Shown here in pieces: positions 13,370-26,888 of a stretch of DNA of 64,000 nucleotides. How positions within the stretch are numbered: the stretch's first letter is position 1; each line of letters begins with the position of its first letter. Position numbers and translations under genes: made by a program. The notes below the pieces were generated by a model, which had not been told where the DNA came from, made no database searches, and saw only the letters and a list, made by a program, of their open reading frames with translations. The stretch is from Hippasteria phrygiana. Taxonomy: Eukaryota > Echinodermata > Asteroidea > Valvatida > Goniasteridae. The stretch spans positions 1 through 64,000 of the forward strand of contig JAZGUH010000711.1 in assembly GCA_037893225.1 (NCBI GenBank). Direction: 5' to 3'.

Positions 13370-16300
13370 GCCGCCGATAATTGCAACATGTAGCGCCAGA
13401 TCTAAGCTATCCATACATGTCAACATTACTGAATTTGGTTGATATTTCATGCAATTATGAATGAGTAAAGCAAGTCCATACCCCAGGGAATTTGACAGGC
13501 ATGGAGCAATAAATAGACGGTAATCTGCACACAGATGGTGGCCGGGAAGAAAATAAACATTGCGAGGTTTGAATTTTCTCCACAAGTGTTAACTCTAAGA
13601 AGCCGCCGATAATTGCAACATGTAGCGCCAGATCTAAGCTATCCATACATGTCAAAATTACTGCATTTGGTTGATATTTCATGCAATTATGAATGAGTAA
13701 AGCAAGTCCATACCCCAGGGAATTTGACAGGCATGGAGCAATAAATAGACGGTAATATGTACACAGATGTTGGCCGGAAAGAAAATAAACATTGCGAGGT
13801 TTGAATTTTCTCCACAAGTGTTAACTCTAAGAAGCCGCCGATAATTGCAACATGTAGCGCCAGATCTAAGCTATACATACATGTCAAAATTACTGCATTT
13901 GGTTGATATTTCATGCAATTATGAATGAGTAAAGCAAGTCCATACCCCAGGGAATTTGACATGCATGGAGCAATACATATACGGTAATATGTACACAGAT
14001 GTTGGCCGGGAAGAAAATAAACATTGCGAGGTTTGAATTTTCTCCACAGGTGTTAACTCTAAGAAGCCGCCGATAATTGCAACATGTAGCGCCAGATCTA
14101 AGCTATCCATACATGTCAAAATTACTGCATTTGGTTGATATTTCATGCAATTATGAATGAGTAAAGCAAGTCCATACCCCAGGGAATTTGACATGCATGG
14201 AGCAATAAATAGACGGTAACATGTACACAGATGTTGGCCGGGAAGAAAATAAACATTGCGAGGTTTGAATTTTCTCCACAAGTTTGAACTCTAAGAAGCC
14301 GTCGATGATTGCAACATGTAGCGCCAGATCTAAGCTATACATACATGTCAAAATTACTGCATTTAGTTGATATTTCATGCAATTATGAATGAGTAAAGCA
14401 AGTCCATACCCCAGGGAATTTGACATGCATGGAGCAATAAATAGACGGTAACATGTACACAGATGTTGGCCGGGAAGAAAATAAACATTGCGAGGTTTGA
14501 ATTTTCTCCACAAGTTTTAACTCTAAGAAGCCGTCGATGATTGCAACATGTAGCGCCAGATCTAAGCTATACATACATGTCAAAATTACTGCATTTAGTT
14601 GATATTTCATGCAATTATGAATGAGTAAAGCAAGTCCATACCCCAGGGAATTTGACATGCATGGAGCAATAAATAGACGGTAATATGTACACAGATGTTG
14701 GCCGGAAAGAAAATAAACATTGCGAGGTTTGAATTTTCTCCACAAGTTTGAACTCTAAGAAGCCGCCGATGATTGCAACATGTAGCGCCAGATCTAAGCT
14801 ATCCATACATGTCAAAATTACTGAATTTGGTTGATATTTCATGCAATTATGAATGAGTAAAGCAAGTCCATACCCCAGGGAATTTGACAGGCATGGAGCA
14901 ATAAATAAAAGGTAATCTGCACACAGATGGTGGCCGGGAAGAAAATAAACATTGCGAGGTTTGAATTTTCTCCACAAGTGTTAACTCTAAGAAGCCGCCG
15001 ATAATTGCAACATGTAGCGCCAGATCTAAGCTATCCATACATGTCAAAATTACTGCATTTGGTTGATATTTCATGCAATTATGAATGAGTAAAGCAAGTC
15101 CATACCCCAGGGAATTTGACAGGCATGGAGCAATAAATAGACGGTAATATGTACACAGATGTTGGCCGGAAAGAAAATAAACATTGCGAGGTTTGAATTT
15201 TCTCCACAAGTGTTAACTCTAAGAAGCCGCCGATAATTGCAACATGTAGCGCCAGATCTAAGCTATACATACATGTCAAAATTACTGCATTTGGTTGATA
15301 TTTCATGCAATTATGAATGAGTAAAGCAAGTCCATACCCCAGGGAATTTGACATGCATGGAGCAATACATATACGGTAATATGTACACAGATGTTGGCCG
15401 GGAAGAAAATAAACATTGCGAGGTTTGAATTTTCTCCACAGGTGTTAACTCTAAGAAGCCGCCGATAATTGCAACATGTAGCGCCAGATCTAAGCTATCC
15501 ATACATGTCAAAATTACTGAATTTGGTTGATATTTCATGCAATTATGAATGAGTAAAGCAAGTCCATACCCCAGGGAATTTGACAGGCATGGAGCAATAA
15601 ATAGACGGTAATCTGCACACAGATGGTGGCCGGGAAGAAAATAAACATTGCGAGGTTTGAATTTTCTCCACAAGTGTTAACTCTAAGAAGCCGCCGATAA
15701 TTGCAACATGTAGCGCCAGATCTAAGCTATCCATACATGTCAAAATTACTGAATTTGGTTGATATTTCATGCAATTATGAATGAGTAAAGCAAGTCCATA
15801 CCCCAGGGAATTTGACAGGCATGGAGCAATAAATAGAAGGTAATCTGCACACAGATGGTGGCCGGGAAGAAAATAAACATTGCGAGGTTTGAATTTTCTC
15901 CACAAGTGTTAACTCTAAGAAGCCGCCGATAATTGCAACATGTAGCGCCAGATCTAAGCTATCCATACTTGTCAAAATTACTGAATTTGGTTGATATTTC
16001 ATGCAATTATGAATGAGTAAAGCAAGTCCATACCCCAGGGAATTTGACAGGCATGGAGCAATAAATAGACGGTAATCTGCACACAGATGGGGGCCGGGAA
16101 GAAAATAAACATTGCGAGGTTTGAATTTTCTCCACAAGTTTTAACTCTAAGAAGCCGCCGATTATTGCAACATGTAGCGCCAGATCTAAGCTATCCATAC
16201 ATGTCAACATTACTGAATTTGGTTGATATTTCATGCAATTATGAATGAGTAAAGCAAGTCCATACCCCAGGGAATTTGACAGGCATGGAGCAATAAATAG

Positions 16301-17069
16301 ACGGTAATATGTACACAGATGTTGGCCGGAAAGAAAATAAACATTGCGAGGTTTGAATTTTCTCCACAAGTGTTAACTCTAAGAAGCCGCCGATAATTGC
16401 AACATGTAGCGCCAGATCTAAGCTATACATACATGTCAAAATTACTGCATTTGGTTGATATTTCATGCAATTATGAATGAGTAAAGCAAGTCCATACCCC
16501 AGGGAATTTGACATGCATGGAGCAATACATATACGGTAATATGTACACAGATGTTGGCCGGGAAGAAAATAAACATTGCGAGGTTTGAATTTTCTCCACA
16601 GGTGTTAACTCTAAGAAGCCGCCGATAATTGCAACATGTAGCGCCAGATCTAAGCTATCCATACATGTCAAAATTACTGCATTTGGTTGATATTTCATGC
16701 AATTATGAATGAGTAAAGCAAGTCCATACCCCAGGGAATTTGACATGCATGGAGCAATAAATAGACGGTAACATGTACACAGATGTTGGCCGGGAAGAAA
16801 ATAAACATTGCGAGGTTTGAATTTTCTCCACAAGTTTGAACTCTAAGAAGCCGTCGATGATTGCAACATGTAGCGCCAGATCTAAGCTATACATACATGT
16901 CAAAATTACTGCATTTAGTTGATATTTCATGCAATTATGAATGAGTAAAGCAAGTCCATACCCCACGGAATTTGACATGCATGGAGCAATAAATAGACGG
17001 TAACATGTACACAGATGTTGGCCGGGAAGAAAATAAACATTGCGAGGTTTGAATTTTCTCCACAAGTTT
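13370..17069. repeat. Higher-order copy C1 (3.7 kb, offset 4,640 bp = 20 monomers)
   Basis: About sixteen consecutive monomers match 18,010-21,709 in the same order, including the rare CCCCACGG monomer (near 16,964 and 21,604). The copies are separated by about 0.9 kb of other monomers. The left break lies near the GTTTTAAC/GGTGTTAAC site and the right break near GTTTTAAC/GTTTGAAC. Confidence 0.88.
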
Positions 17070-18009
17070 TAACTCTAAGAAGCCGCCGATAATTGCAACA
17101 TGTAGCGCCAGATCTAAGCTATCCATACATGTCAAAATTACTGAATTTGGTTGATATTTCATGCAATTATGAATGAGTAAAGCAAGTCCATACCCCAGGG
17201 AATTTGACAGGCATGGAGCAATAAATAGACGGTAATCTGCACACAGATGGGGGCCGGGAAGAAAATAAACATTGCGAGGTTTGAATTTTCTCCACAAGTT
17301 TTAACTCTAAGAAGCCGCCGATAATTGCAACATGTAGCGCCAGATCTAAGCTATCCATACATGTCAAAATTACTGAATTTGGTTGATATTTCATGCAATT
17401 ATGAATGAGTAAAGCAAGTCCATACCCCAGGGAATTTGACAGGCATGGAGCAATAAATAGACGGTAATCTGCACACAGATGGTGGCCGGGAAGAAAATAA
17501 ACATTGCGAGGTTTGAATTTTCTCCACAAGTGTTAACTCTAAGAAGCCGCCGATAATTGCAACATGTAGCGCCAGATCTAAGCTATCCATACATGTCAAC
17601 ATTACTGAATTTGGTTGATATTTCATGCAATTATGAATGAGTAAAGCAAGTCCATACCCCAGGGAATTTGACAGGCATGGAGCAATAAATAGACGGTAAT
17701 ATGTACACAGATGTTGGCCGGAAAGAAAATAAACATTGCGAGGTTTGAATTTTCTCCACAAGTTTTAACTCTAAGAAGCCGCCGATAATTGCAACATGTA
17801 GCGCCAGATCTAAGCTATACATACATGTCAAAATCACTGCATTTGGTTGATATTTCATGCAATTATGAATGAGTAAAGCAAGTCCATACCCCAGGGAATT
17901 TGACATGCATGGAGCAATACATATACGGTAATATGTACACAGATGTTGGCCGGGAAGAAAATAAACATTGCGAGGTTTGAATTTTCTCCACAGGTGTTAA
18001 CTCTAAGAA

Positions 18010-21000
18010 GCCGCCGATAATTGCAACATGTAGCGCCAGATCTAAGCTATCCATACATGTCAACATTACTGAATTTGGTTGATATTTCATGCAATTATGA
18101 ATGAGTAAAGCAAGTCCATACCCCAGGGAATTTGACAGGCATGGAGCAATAAATAGACGGTAATCTGCACACAGATGGTGGCCGGGAAGAAAATAAACAT
18201 TGCGAGGTTTGAATTTTCTCCACAAGTGTTAACTCTAAGAAGCCGCCGATAATTGCAACATGTAGCGCCAGATCTAAGCTATCCATACATGTCAAAATTA
18301 CTGCATTTGGTTGATATTTCATGCAATTATGAATGAGTAAAGCAAGTCCATACCCCAGGGAATTTGACAGGCATGGAGCAATAAATAGACGGTAATATGT
18401 ACACAGATGTTGGCCGGAAAGAAAATAAACATTGCGAGGTTTGAATTTTCTCCACAAGTGTTAACTCTAAGAAGCCGCCGATAATTGCAACATGTAGCGC
18501 CAGATCTAAGCTATACATACATGTCAAAATTACTGCATTTGGTTGATATTTCATGCAATTATGAATGAGTAAAGCAAGTCCATACCCCAGGGAATTTGAC
18601 ATGCATGGAGCAATACATATACGGTAATATGTACACAGATGTTGGCCGGGAAGAAAATAAACATTGCGAGGTTTGAATTTTCTCCACAGGTGTTAACTCT
18701 AAGAAGCCGCCGATAATTGCAACATGTAGCGCCAGATCTAAGCTATCCATACATGTCAAAATTACTGCATTTGGTTGATATTTCATGCAATTATGAATGA
18801 GTAAAGCAAGTCCATACCCCAGGGAATTTGACATGCATGGAGCAATAAATAGACGGTAACATGTACACAGATGTTGGCCGGGAAGAAAATAAACATTGCG
18901 AGGTTTGAATTTTCTCCACAAGTTTGAACTCTAAGAAGCCGTCGATGATTGCAACATGTAGCGCCAGATCTAAGCTATACATACATGTCAAAATTACTGC
19001 ATTTAGTTGATATTTCATGCAATTATGAATGAGTAAAGCAAGTCCATACCCCAGGGAATTTGACATGCATGGAGCAATAAATAGACGGTAACATGTACAC
19101 AGATGTTGGCCGGGAAGAAAATAAACATTGCGAGGTTTGAATTTTCTCCACAAGTTTTAACTCTAAGAAGCCGTCGATGATTGCAACATGTAGCGCCAGA
19201 TCTAAGCTATACATACATGTCAAAATTACTGCATTTAGTTGATATTTCATGCAATTATGAATGAGTAAAGCAAGTCCATACCCCAGGGAATTTGACATGC
19301 ATGGAGCAATAAATAGACGGTAATATGTACACAGATGTTGGCCGGAAAGAAAATAAACATTGCGAGGTTTGAATTTTCTCCACAAGTTTGAACTCTAAGA
19401 AGCCGCCGATGATTGCAACATGTAGCGCCAGATCTAAGCTATCCATACATGTCAAAATTACTGAATTTGGTTGATATTTCATGCAATTATGAATGAGTAA
19501 AGCAAGTCCATACCCCAGGGAATTTGACAGGCATGGAGCAATAAATAAAAGGTAATCTGCACACAGATCGTGGCCGGGAAGAAAATAAACATTGCGAGGT
19601 TTGAATTTTCTCCACAAGTGTTAACTCTAAGAAGCCGCCGATAATTGCAACATGTAGCGCCAGATCTAAGCTATCCATACATGTCAAAATTACTGCATTT
19701 GGTTGATATTTCATGCAATTATGAATGAGTAAAGCAAGTCCATACCCCAGGGAATTTGACAGGCATGGAGCAATAAATAGACGGTAATATGTACACAGAT
19801 GTTGGCCGGAAAGAAAATAAACATTGCGAGGTTTGAATTTTCTCCACAAGTGTTAACTCTAAGAAGCCGCCGATAATTGCAACATGTAGCGCCAGATCTA
19901 AGCTATACATACATGTCAAAATTACTGCATTTGGTTGATATTTCATGCAATTATGAATGAGTAAAGCAAGTCCATACCCCAGGGAATTTGACATGCATGG
20001 AGCAATACATATACGGTAATATGTACACAGATGTTGGCCGGGAAGAAAATAAACATTGCGAGGTTTGAATTTTCTCCACAGGTGTTAACTCTAAGAAGCC
20101 GCCGATAATTGCAACATGTAGCGCCAGATCTAAGCTATCCATACATGTCAAAATTACTGAATTTGGTTGATATTTCATGCAATTATGAATGAGTAAAGCA
20201 AGTCCATACCCCAGGGAATTTGACAGGCATGGAGCAATAAATAGACGGTAATCTGCACACAGATGGTGGCCGGGAAGAAAATAAACATTGCGAGGTTTGA
20301 ATTTTCTCCACAAGTGTTAACTCTAAGAAGCCGCCGATAATTGCAACATGTAGCGCCAGATCTAAGCTATCCATACATGTCAAAATTACTGAATTTGGTT
20401 GATATTTCATGCAATTATGAATGAGTAAAGCAAGTCCATACCCCAGGGAATTTGACAGGCATGGAGCAATAAATAGAAGGTAATCTGCACACAGATGGTG
20501 GCCGGGAAGAAAATAAACATTGCGAGGTTTGAATTTTCTCCACAAGTGTTAACTCTAAGAAGCCGCCGATAATTGCAACATGTAGCGCCAGATCTAAGCT
20601 ATCCATACTTGTCAAAATTACTGAATTTGGTTGATATTTCATGCAATTATGAATGAGTAAAGCAAGTCCATACCCCAGGGAATTTGACAGGCATGGAGCA
20701 ATAAATAGACGGTAATCTGCACACAGATGGGGGCCGGGAAGAAAATAAACATTGCGAGGTTTGAATTTTCTCCACAAGTTTTAACTCTAAGAAGCCGCCG
20801 ATTATTGCAACATGTAGCGCCAGATCTAAGCTATCCATACATGTCAACATTACTGAATTTGGTTGATATTTCATGCAATTATGAATGAGTAAAGCAAGTC
20901 CATACCCCAGGGAATTTGACAGGCATGCAGCAATAAATAGACGGTAATATGTACACAGATGTTGGCCGGAAAGAAAATAAACATTGCGAGGTTTGAATTT

Positions 21001-21709
21001 TCTCCACAAGTGTTAACTCTAAGAAGCCGCCGATAATTGCAACATGTAGCGCCAGATCTAAGCTATACATACATGTCAAAATTACTGCATTTGGTTGATA
21101 TTTCATGCAATTATGAATGAGTAAAGCAAGTCCATACCCCAGGGAATTTGACATGCATGGAGCAATACATATACGGTAATATGTACACAGATGTTGGCCG
21201 GGAAGAAAATAAACATTGCGAGGTTTGAATTTTCTCCACAGGTGTTAACTCTAAGAAGCCGCCGATAATTGCAACATGTAGCGCCAGATCTAAGCTATCC
21301 ATACATGTCAAAATTACTGCATTTGGTTGATATTTCATGCAATTATGAATGAGTAAAGCAAGTCCATACCCCAGGGAATTTGACATGCATGGAGCAATAA
21401 ATAGACGGTAACATGTACACAGATGTTGGCCGGGAAGAAAATAAACATTGCGAGGTTTGAATTTTCTCCACAAGTTTGAACTCTAAGAAGCCGTCGATGA
21501 TTGCAACATGTAGCGCCAGATCTAAGCTATACATACATGTCAAAATTACTGCATTTAGTTGATATTTCATGCAATTATGAATGAGTAAAGCAAGTCCATA
21601 CCCCACGGAATTTGACATGCATGGAGCAATAAATAGACGGTAACATGTACACAGATGTTGGCCGGGAAGAAAATAAACATTGCGAGGTTTGAATTTTCTC
21701 CACAAGTTT
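18010..21709. repeat. Higher-order copy C2 (offset 4,640 bp from C1)
   Basis: Second copy of 13,370-17,069. The differences I noticed are G to C at 19,569 (AGATCGTGG) and G to C at 20,928 (GCATGCAG, creating an SphI site). Two changes in 3.7 kb mark a recent copy, while adjacent monomers inside it differ at many diagnostic sites. Confidence 0.88.
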
Positions 21710-23640
21710 GAACTCTAAGAAGCCGTCGATGATTGCAACATGTAGCGCCAGATCTAAGCTATACATACATGTCAAAATTACTGCATTTAGTTGATATTTC
21801 ATGCAATTATGAATGAGTAAAGCAAGTCCATACCCCAGGGAATTTGACATGCATGGAGCAATAAATAGACGGTAACATGTACACAGATGTTGGCCGGGAA
21901 GAAAATAAACATTGCGAGGTTTGAATTTTCTCCACAAGTTTTAACTCTAAGAAGCCGTCGATGATTGCAACATGTAGCGCCAGATCTAAGCTATACATAC
22001 ATGTCAAAATTACTGCATTTAGTTGATATTTCATGCAATTATGAATGAGTAAAGCAAGTCCATACCCCAGGGAATTTGACATGCATGGAGCAATAAATAG
22101 ACGGTAATATGTACACAGATGTTGGCCGGAAAGAAAATAAACATTGCGAGGTTTGAATTTTCTCCACAAGTTTGAACTCTAAGAAGCCGCCGATGATTGC
22201 AACATGTAGCGCCAGATCTAAGCTATCCATACATGTCAAAATTACTGAATTTGGTTGATATTTCATGCAATTATGAATGAGTAAAGCAAGTCCATACCCC
22301 AGGGAATTTGACAGGCATGGAGCAATAAATAAAAGGTAATCTGCACACAGATGGTGGCCGGGAAGAAAATAAACATTGCGAGGTTTGAATTTTCTCCACA
22401 AGTGTTAACTCTAAGAAGCCGCCGATAATTGCAACATGTAGCGCCAGATCTAAGCTATCCATACATGTCAAAATTACTGCATTTGGTTGATATTTCATGC
22501 AATTATGAATGAGTAAAGCAAGTCCATACCCCAGGGAATTTGACAGGCATGGAGCAATAAATAGACGGTAATATGTACACAGATGTTGGCCGGAAAGAAA
22601 ATAAACATTGCGAGGTTTGAATTTTCTCCACAAGTGTTAACTCTAAGAAGCCGCCGATAATTGCAACATGTAGCGCCAGATCTAAGCTATACATACATGT
22701 CAAAATTACTGCATTTGGTTGATATTTCATGCAATTATGAATGAGTAAAGCAAGTCCATACCCCAGGGAATTTGACATGCATGGAGCAATACATATACGG
22801 TAATATGTACACAGATGTTGGCCGGGAAGAAAATAAACATTGCGAGGTTTGAATTTTCTCCACAGGTGTTAACTCTAAGAAGCCGCCGATAATTGCAACA
22901 TGTAGCGCCAGATCTAAGCTATCCATACATGTCAAAATTACTGAATTTGGTTGATATTTCATGCAATTATGAATGAGTAAAGCAAGTCCATACCCCAGGG
23001 AATTTGACAGGCATGGAGCAATAAATAGACGGTAATCTGCACACAGATGGTGGCCGGGAAGAAAATAAACATTGCGAGGTTTGAATTTTCTCCACAAGTG
23101 TTAACTCTAAGAAGCCGCCGATCATTGCAACATGTAGCGCCAGATCTAAGCTATCCATACATGTCAAAATTACTGAATTTGGTTGATATTTCATGCAATT
23201 ATGAATGAGTAAAGCAAGTCCATACCCCAGGGAATTTGACAGGCATGGAGCAATAAATAGAAGGTAATCTGCACACAGATGGTGGCCGGGAAGAAAATAA
23301 ACATTGCGAGGTTTGAATTTTCTCCACAAGTGTTAACTCTAAGAAGCCGCCGATAATTGCAACATGTAGCGCCAGATCTAAGCTATCCATACTTGTCAAA
23401 ATTACTGAATTTGGTTGATATTTCATGCAATTATGAATGAGTAAAGCAAGTCCATACCCCAGGGAATTTGACAGGCATGGAGCAATAAATAGACGGTAAT
23501 CTGCACACAGATGGGGGCCGGGAAGAAAATAAACATTGCGAGGTTTGAATTTTCTCCACAAGTTTTAACTCTAAGAAGCCGCCGATTATTGCAACATGTA
23601 GCGCCAGATCTAAGCTATCCATACATGTCAACATTACTGA

Positions 23641-26600
23641 ATTTGGTTGATATTTCATGCAATTATGAATGAGTAAAGCAAGTCCATACCCCAGGGAATT
23701 TGACAGGCATGGAGCAATAAATAGACGGTAACATGTACACAGATGTTGGCCGGAAAGAAAATAAACATTGCGAGGTTTGAATTTTCTCCACAAGTGTTAA
23801 CTCTAAGAAGCCGCCGATAATTGCAACATGTAGCGCCAGATCTAAGCTATACATACATGTCAAAATTTCTGCATTTGGTTGATATTTCATGCAATTATGA
23901 ATGAGTAAAGCAAGTCCATACCCCAGGGAATTTGACATGCATGGAGCAATACATATACGGTAATATGTACACAGATGTTGGCCGGGAAGAAAATAAACAT
24001 TGCGAGGTTTGAATTTTCTCCACAGGTGTTAACTCTAAGAAGCCGCCGATAATTGCAACATGTAGCGCCAGATCTAAGCTATCCATACATGTCAAAATTA
24101 CTGCATTTGGTTGATATTTCATGCAATTATGAATGAGTAAAGCAAGTCCATACCCCAGGGAATTTGACATGCATGGAGCAATAAATAGACGGTAACATGT
24201 ACACAGATGTTGGCCGGGAAGAAAATAAACATTGCGAGGTTTGAATTTTCTCCACAAGTTTGAACTCTAAGAAGCCGTCGATGATTGCAACATGTAGCGC
24301 CAGATCTAAGCTATACATACATGTCAAAATTACTGCATTTAGTTGATATTTCATGCAATTATGAATGAGTAAAGCAAGTCCATACCCCAGGGAATTTGAC
24401 ATGCATGGAGCAATAAATAGACGGTAACATGTACACAGATGTTGGCCGGGAAGAAAATAAACATTGCGAGGTTTGAATTTTCTCGACAAGTTTTAACTCT
24501 AAGAAGCCGTCGATGATTGCAACATGTAGCGCCAGATCTAAGCTATACATACATGTCAAAATTACTGCATTTAGTTGATATTTCATGCAATTATGAATGA
24601 GTAAAGCAAGTCCATACCCCAGGGAATTTGACATGCATGGAGCAATAAATAGACGGTAATATGTACACAGATGTTGGCCGGAAAGAAAATAAACATTGCG
24701 AGGTTTGAATTTTCTCCACAAGTTTGAACTCTAAGAAGCCGCCGATGATTGCAACATGTAGCGCCAGATCTAAGCTATCCATACATGTCAAAATTACTGA
24801 ATTTGGTTGATATTTCATGCAATTATGAATGAGTAAAGCAAGTCCATACCCCAGGGAATTTGACAGGCATGGAGCAATAAATAAAAGGTAATCTGCACAC
24901 AGATGGTGGCCGGGAAGAAAATAAACATTGCGAGGTTTGAATTTTCTCCACAAGTGTTAACTCTAAGAAGCCGCCGATAATTGCAACATGTAGCGCCAGA
25001 TCTAAGTTATCCATACTTGTCAAAATTACTGAATTTGGTTGATATTTCATGCAATTATGAATGAGTAAAGCAAGTCCATACCCCAGGGAATTTGACATGC
25101 ATGGAGCAATAAATAGACGGTAATCTGCACACAGATGGTGGCCGGGAAGAAAATAAACATTGCGAGGTTTGAATTTTCTCCACAAGTGTTAACTCTAAGA
25201 AGCCGCCGATAATTGCAACATGTAGCGCCAGATCTAAGCTATCCATACATGTCAACATTACTGAATTTGGTTGATATTTCATGCAATTATGAATGAGTAA
25301 AGCAAGTCCATACCCCAGGGAATTTGACAGGCATGGAGCAATAAATAGACGGTAATCTGCACACAGATGGTGGCCGGGAAGAAAATAAACATTGCGAGGT
25401 TTGAATTTTCTCCACAAGTGTTAACTCTAAGAAGCCGCCGATAATTGCAACATGTAGCGCCAGATCTAAGCTATCCATACATGTCAACATTACTGAATTT
25501 GGTTGATATTTCATGCAATTATGAATGAGTAAAGCAAGTCCATACCCCAGGGAATTTGACAGGCATGGAGCAATAAATATACGGTAATCTGCACACAGAT
25601 GGTGGCCGGGAAGAAAATAAACATTGCGAGGTTTGAATTTTCTCCACAAGTTTTAACTCTAAGAAGCCGCCGATAATTGCAACATGTAGCGCCAGATCTA
25701 AGCTATCCATACATGTCAAAATTACTGAATTTGGTTGATATTTCATGCAATTATGAATGAGTAATGCAAGTCCATACCCCAGGGAATTTGACAGGCATGG
25801 AGCAATAAATAGACGGTAATCTGCACACAGATGGGGGCCGGGAAGAAAATAAACATTGCGAGGTTTGAATTTTCTCCACAAGTTTTAACTCTAAGAAGCC
25901 GCCGATAATTGCAACATGTAGCGCCAGATCTAAGCTATCCATACATGTCAAAATTACTGAATTTGGTTGATATTTCATGCAATTATGAATGAGTAAAGCA
26001 AGTCCATACCCCAGGGAATTTGACAGGCATGGAGCAATAAATAGACGGTAATCTGCACACAGATGGTGGCCGGGAAGAAAATAAACATTGCGAGGTTTGA
26101 ATTTTCTCCACAAGTGTTAACTCTAAGAAGCCGCCGATAATTGCAACATGTAGCGCCAGATCTAAGCTATCCATACATGTCAACATTACTGAATTTGGTT
26201 GATATTTCATGCAATTATGAATGAGTAAAGCAAGTCCATACCCCAGGGAATTTGACAGGCATGGAGCAATAAATAGACGGTAATATGTACACAGATGTTG
26301 GCCGGAAAGAAAATAAACATTGCGAGGTTTGAATTTTCTCCACAAGTTTTAACTCTAAGAAGCCGCCGATAATTGCAACATGTAGCGCCAGATCTAAGCT
26401 ATACATACATGTCAAAATCACTGCATTTGGTTGATATTTCATGCAATTATGAATGAGTAAAGCAAGTCCATACCCCAGGGAATTTGACATGCATGGAGCA
26501 ATACATATACGGTAATATGTACACAGATGTTGGCCGGGAAGAAAATAAACATTGCGAGGTTTGAATTTTCTCCACAGGTGTTAACTCTAAGAAGCCGCCG

Positions 26601-26888
26601 ATCATTGCAACATGTAGCGCCAGATCTAAGCTATCCATACATGTCAAAATTACTGAATTTGGTTGATATTTCATGCAATTATGAATGAGTAAAGCAAGTC
26701 CATACCCCAGGGAATTTGACAGGCATGGAGCAATAAATAGACGGTAATCTGCACACAGATGGTGGCCGGGAAGAAAATAAACATTGCGAGGTTTGAATTT
26801 TCTCCACAAGTGTTAACTCTAAGAAGCCGCCGATAATTGCAACATGTAGCGCCAGATCTAAGCTATCCATACATGTCAAAATTACTGC
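23641..26888. repeat. Higher-order copy D1: 14-monomer unit (3,248 bp)
   Basis: A fourteen-monomer block followed immediately by its duplicate. Shared private markers are AAAATTTCTGC (near 23,866 and 27,114), AAGTTATCC (near 25,006 and 28,254), GAGTAATGCAAG (near 25,763 and 29,011) and AAAATCACTGC (near 26,415 and 29,663). I saw no difference between the two units in the comparisons I made by eye. Confidence 0.9.
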
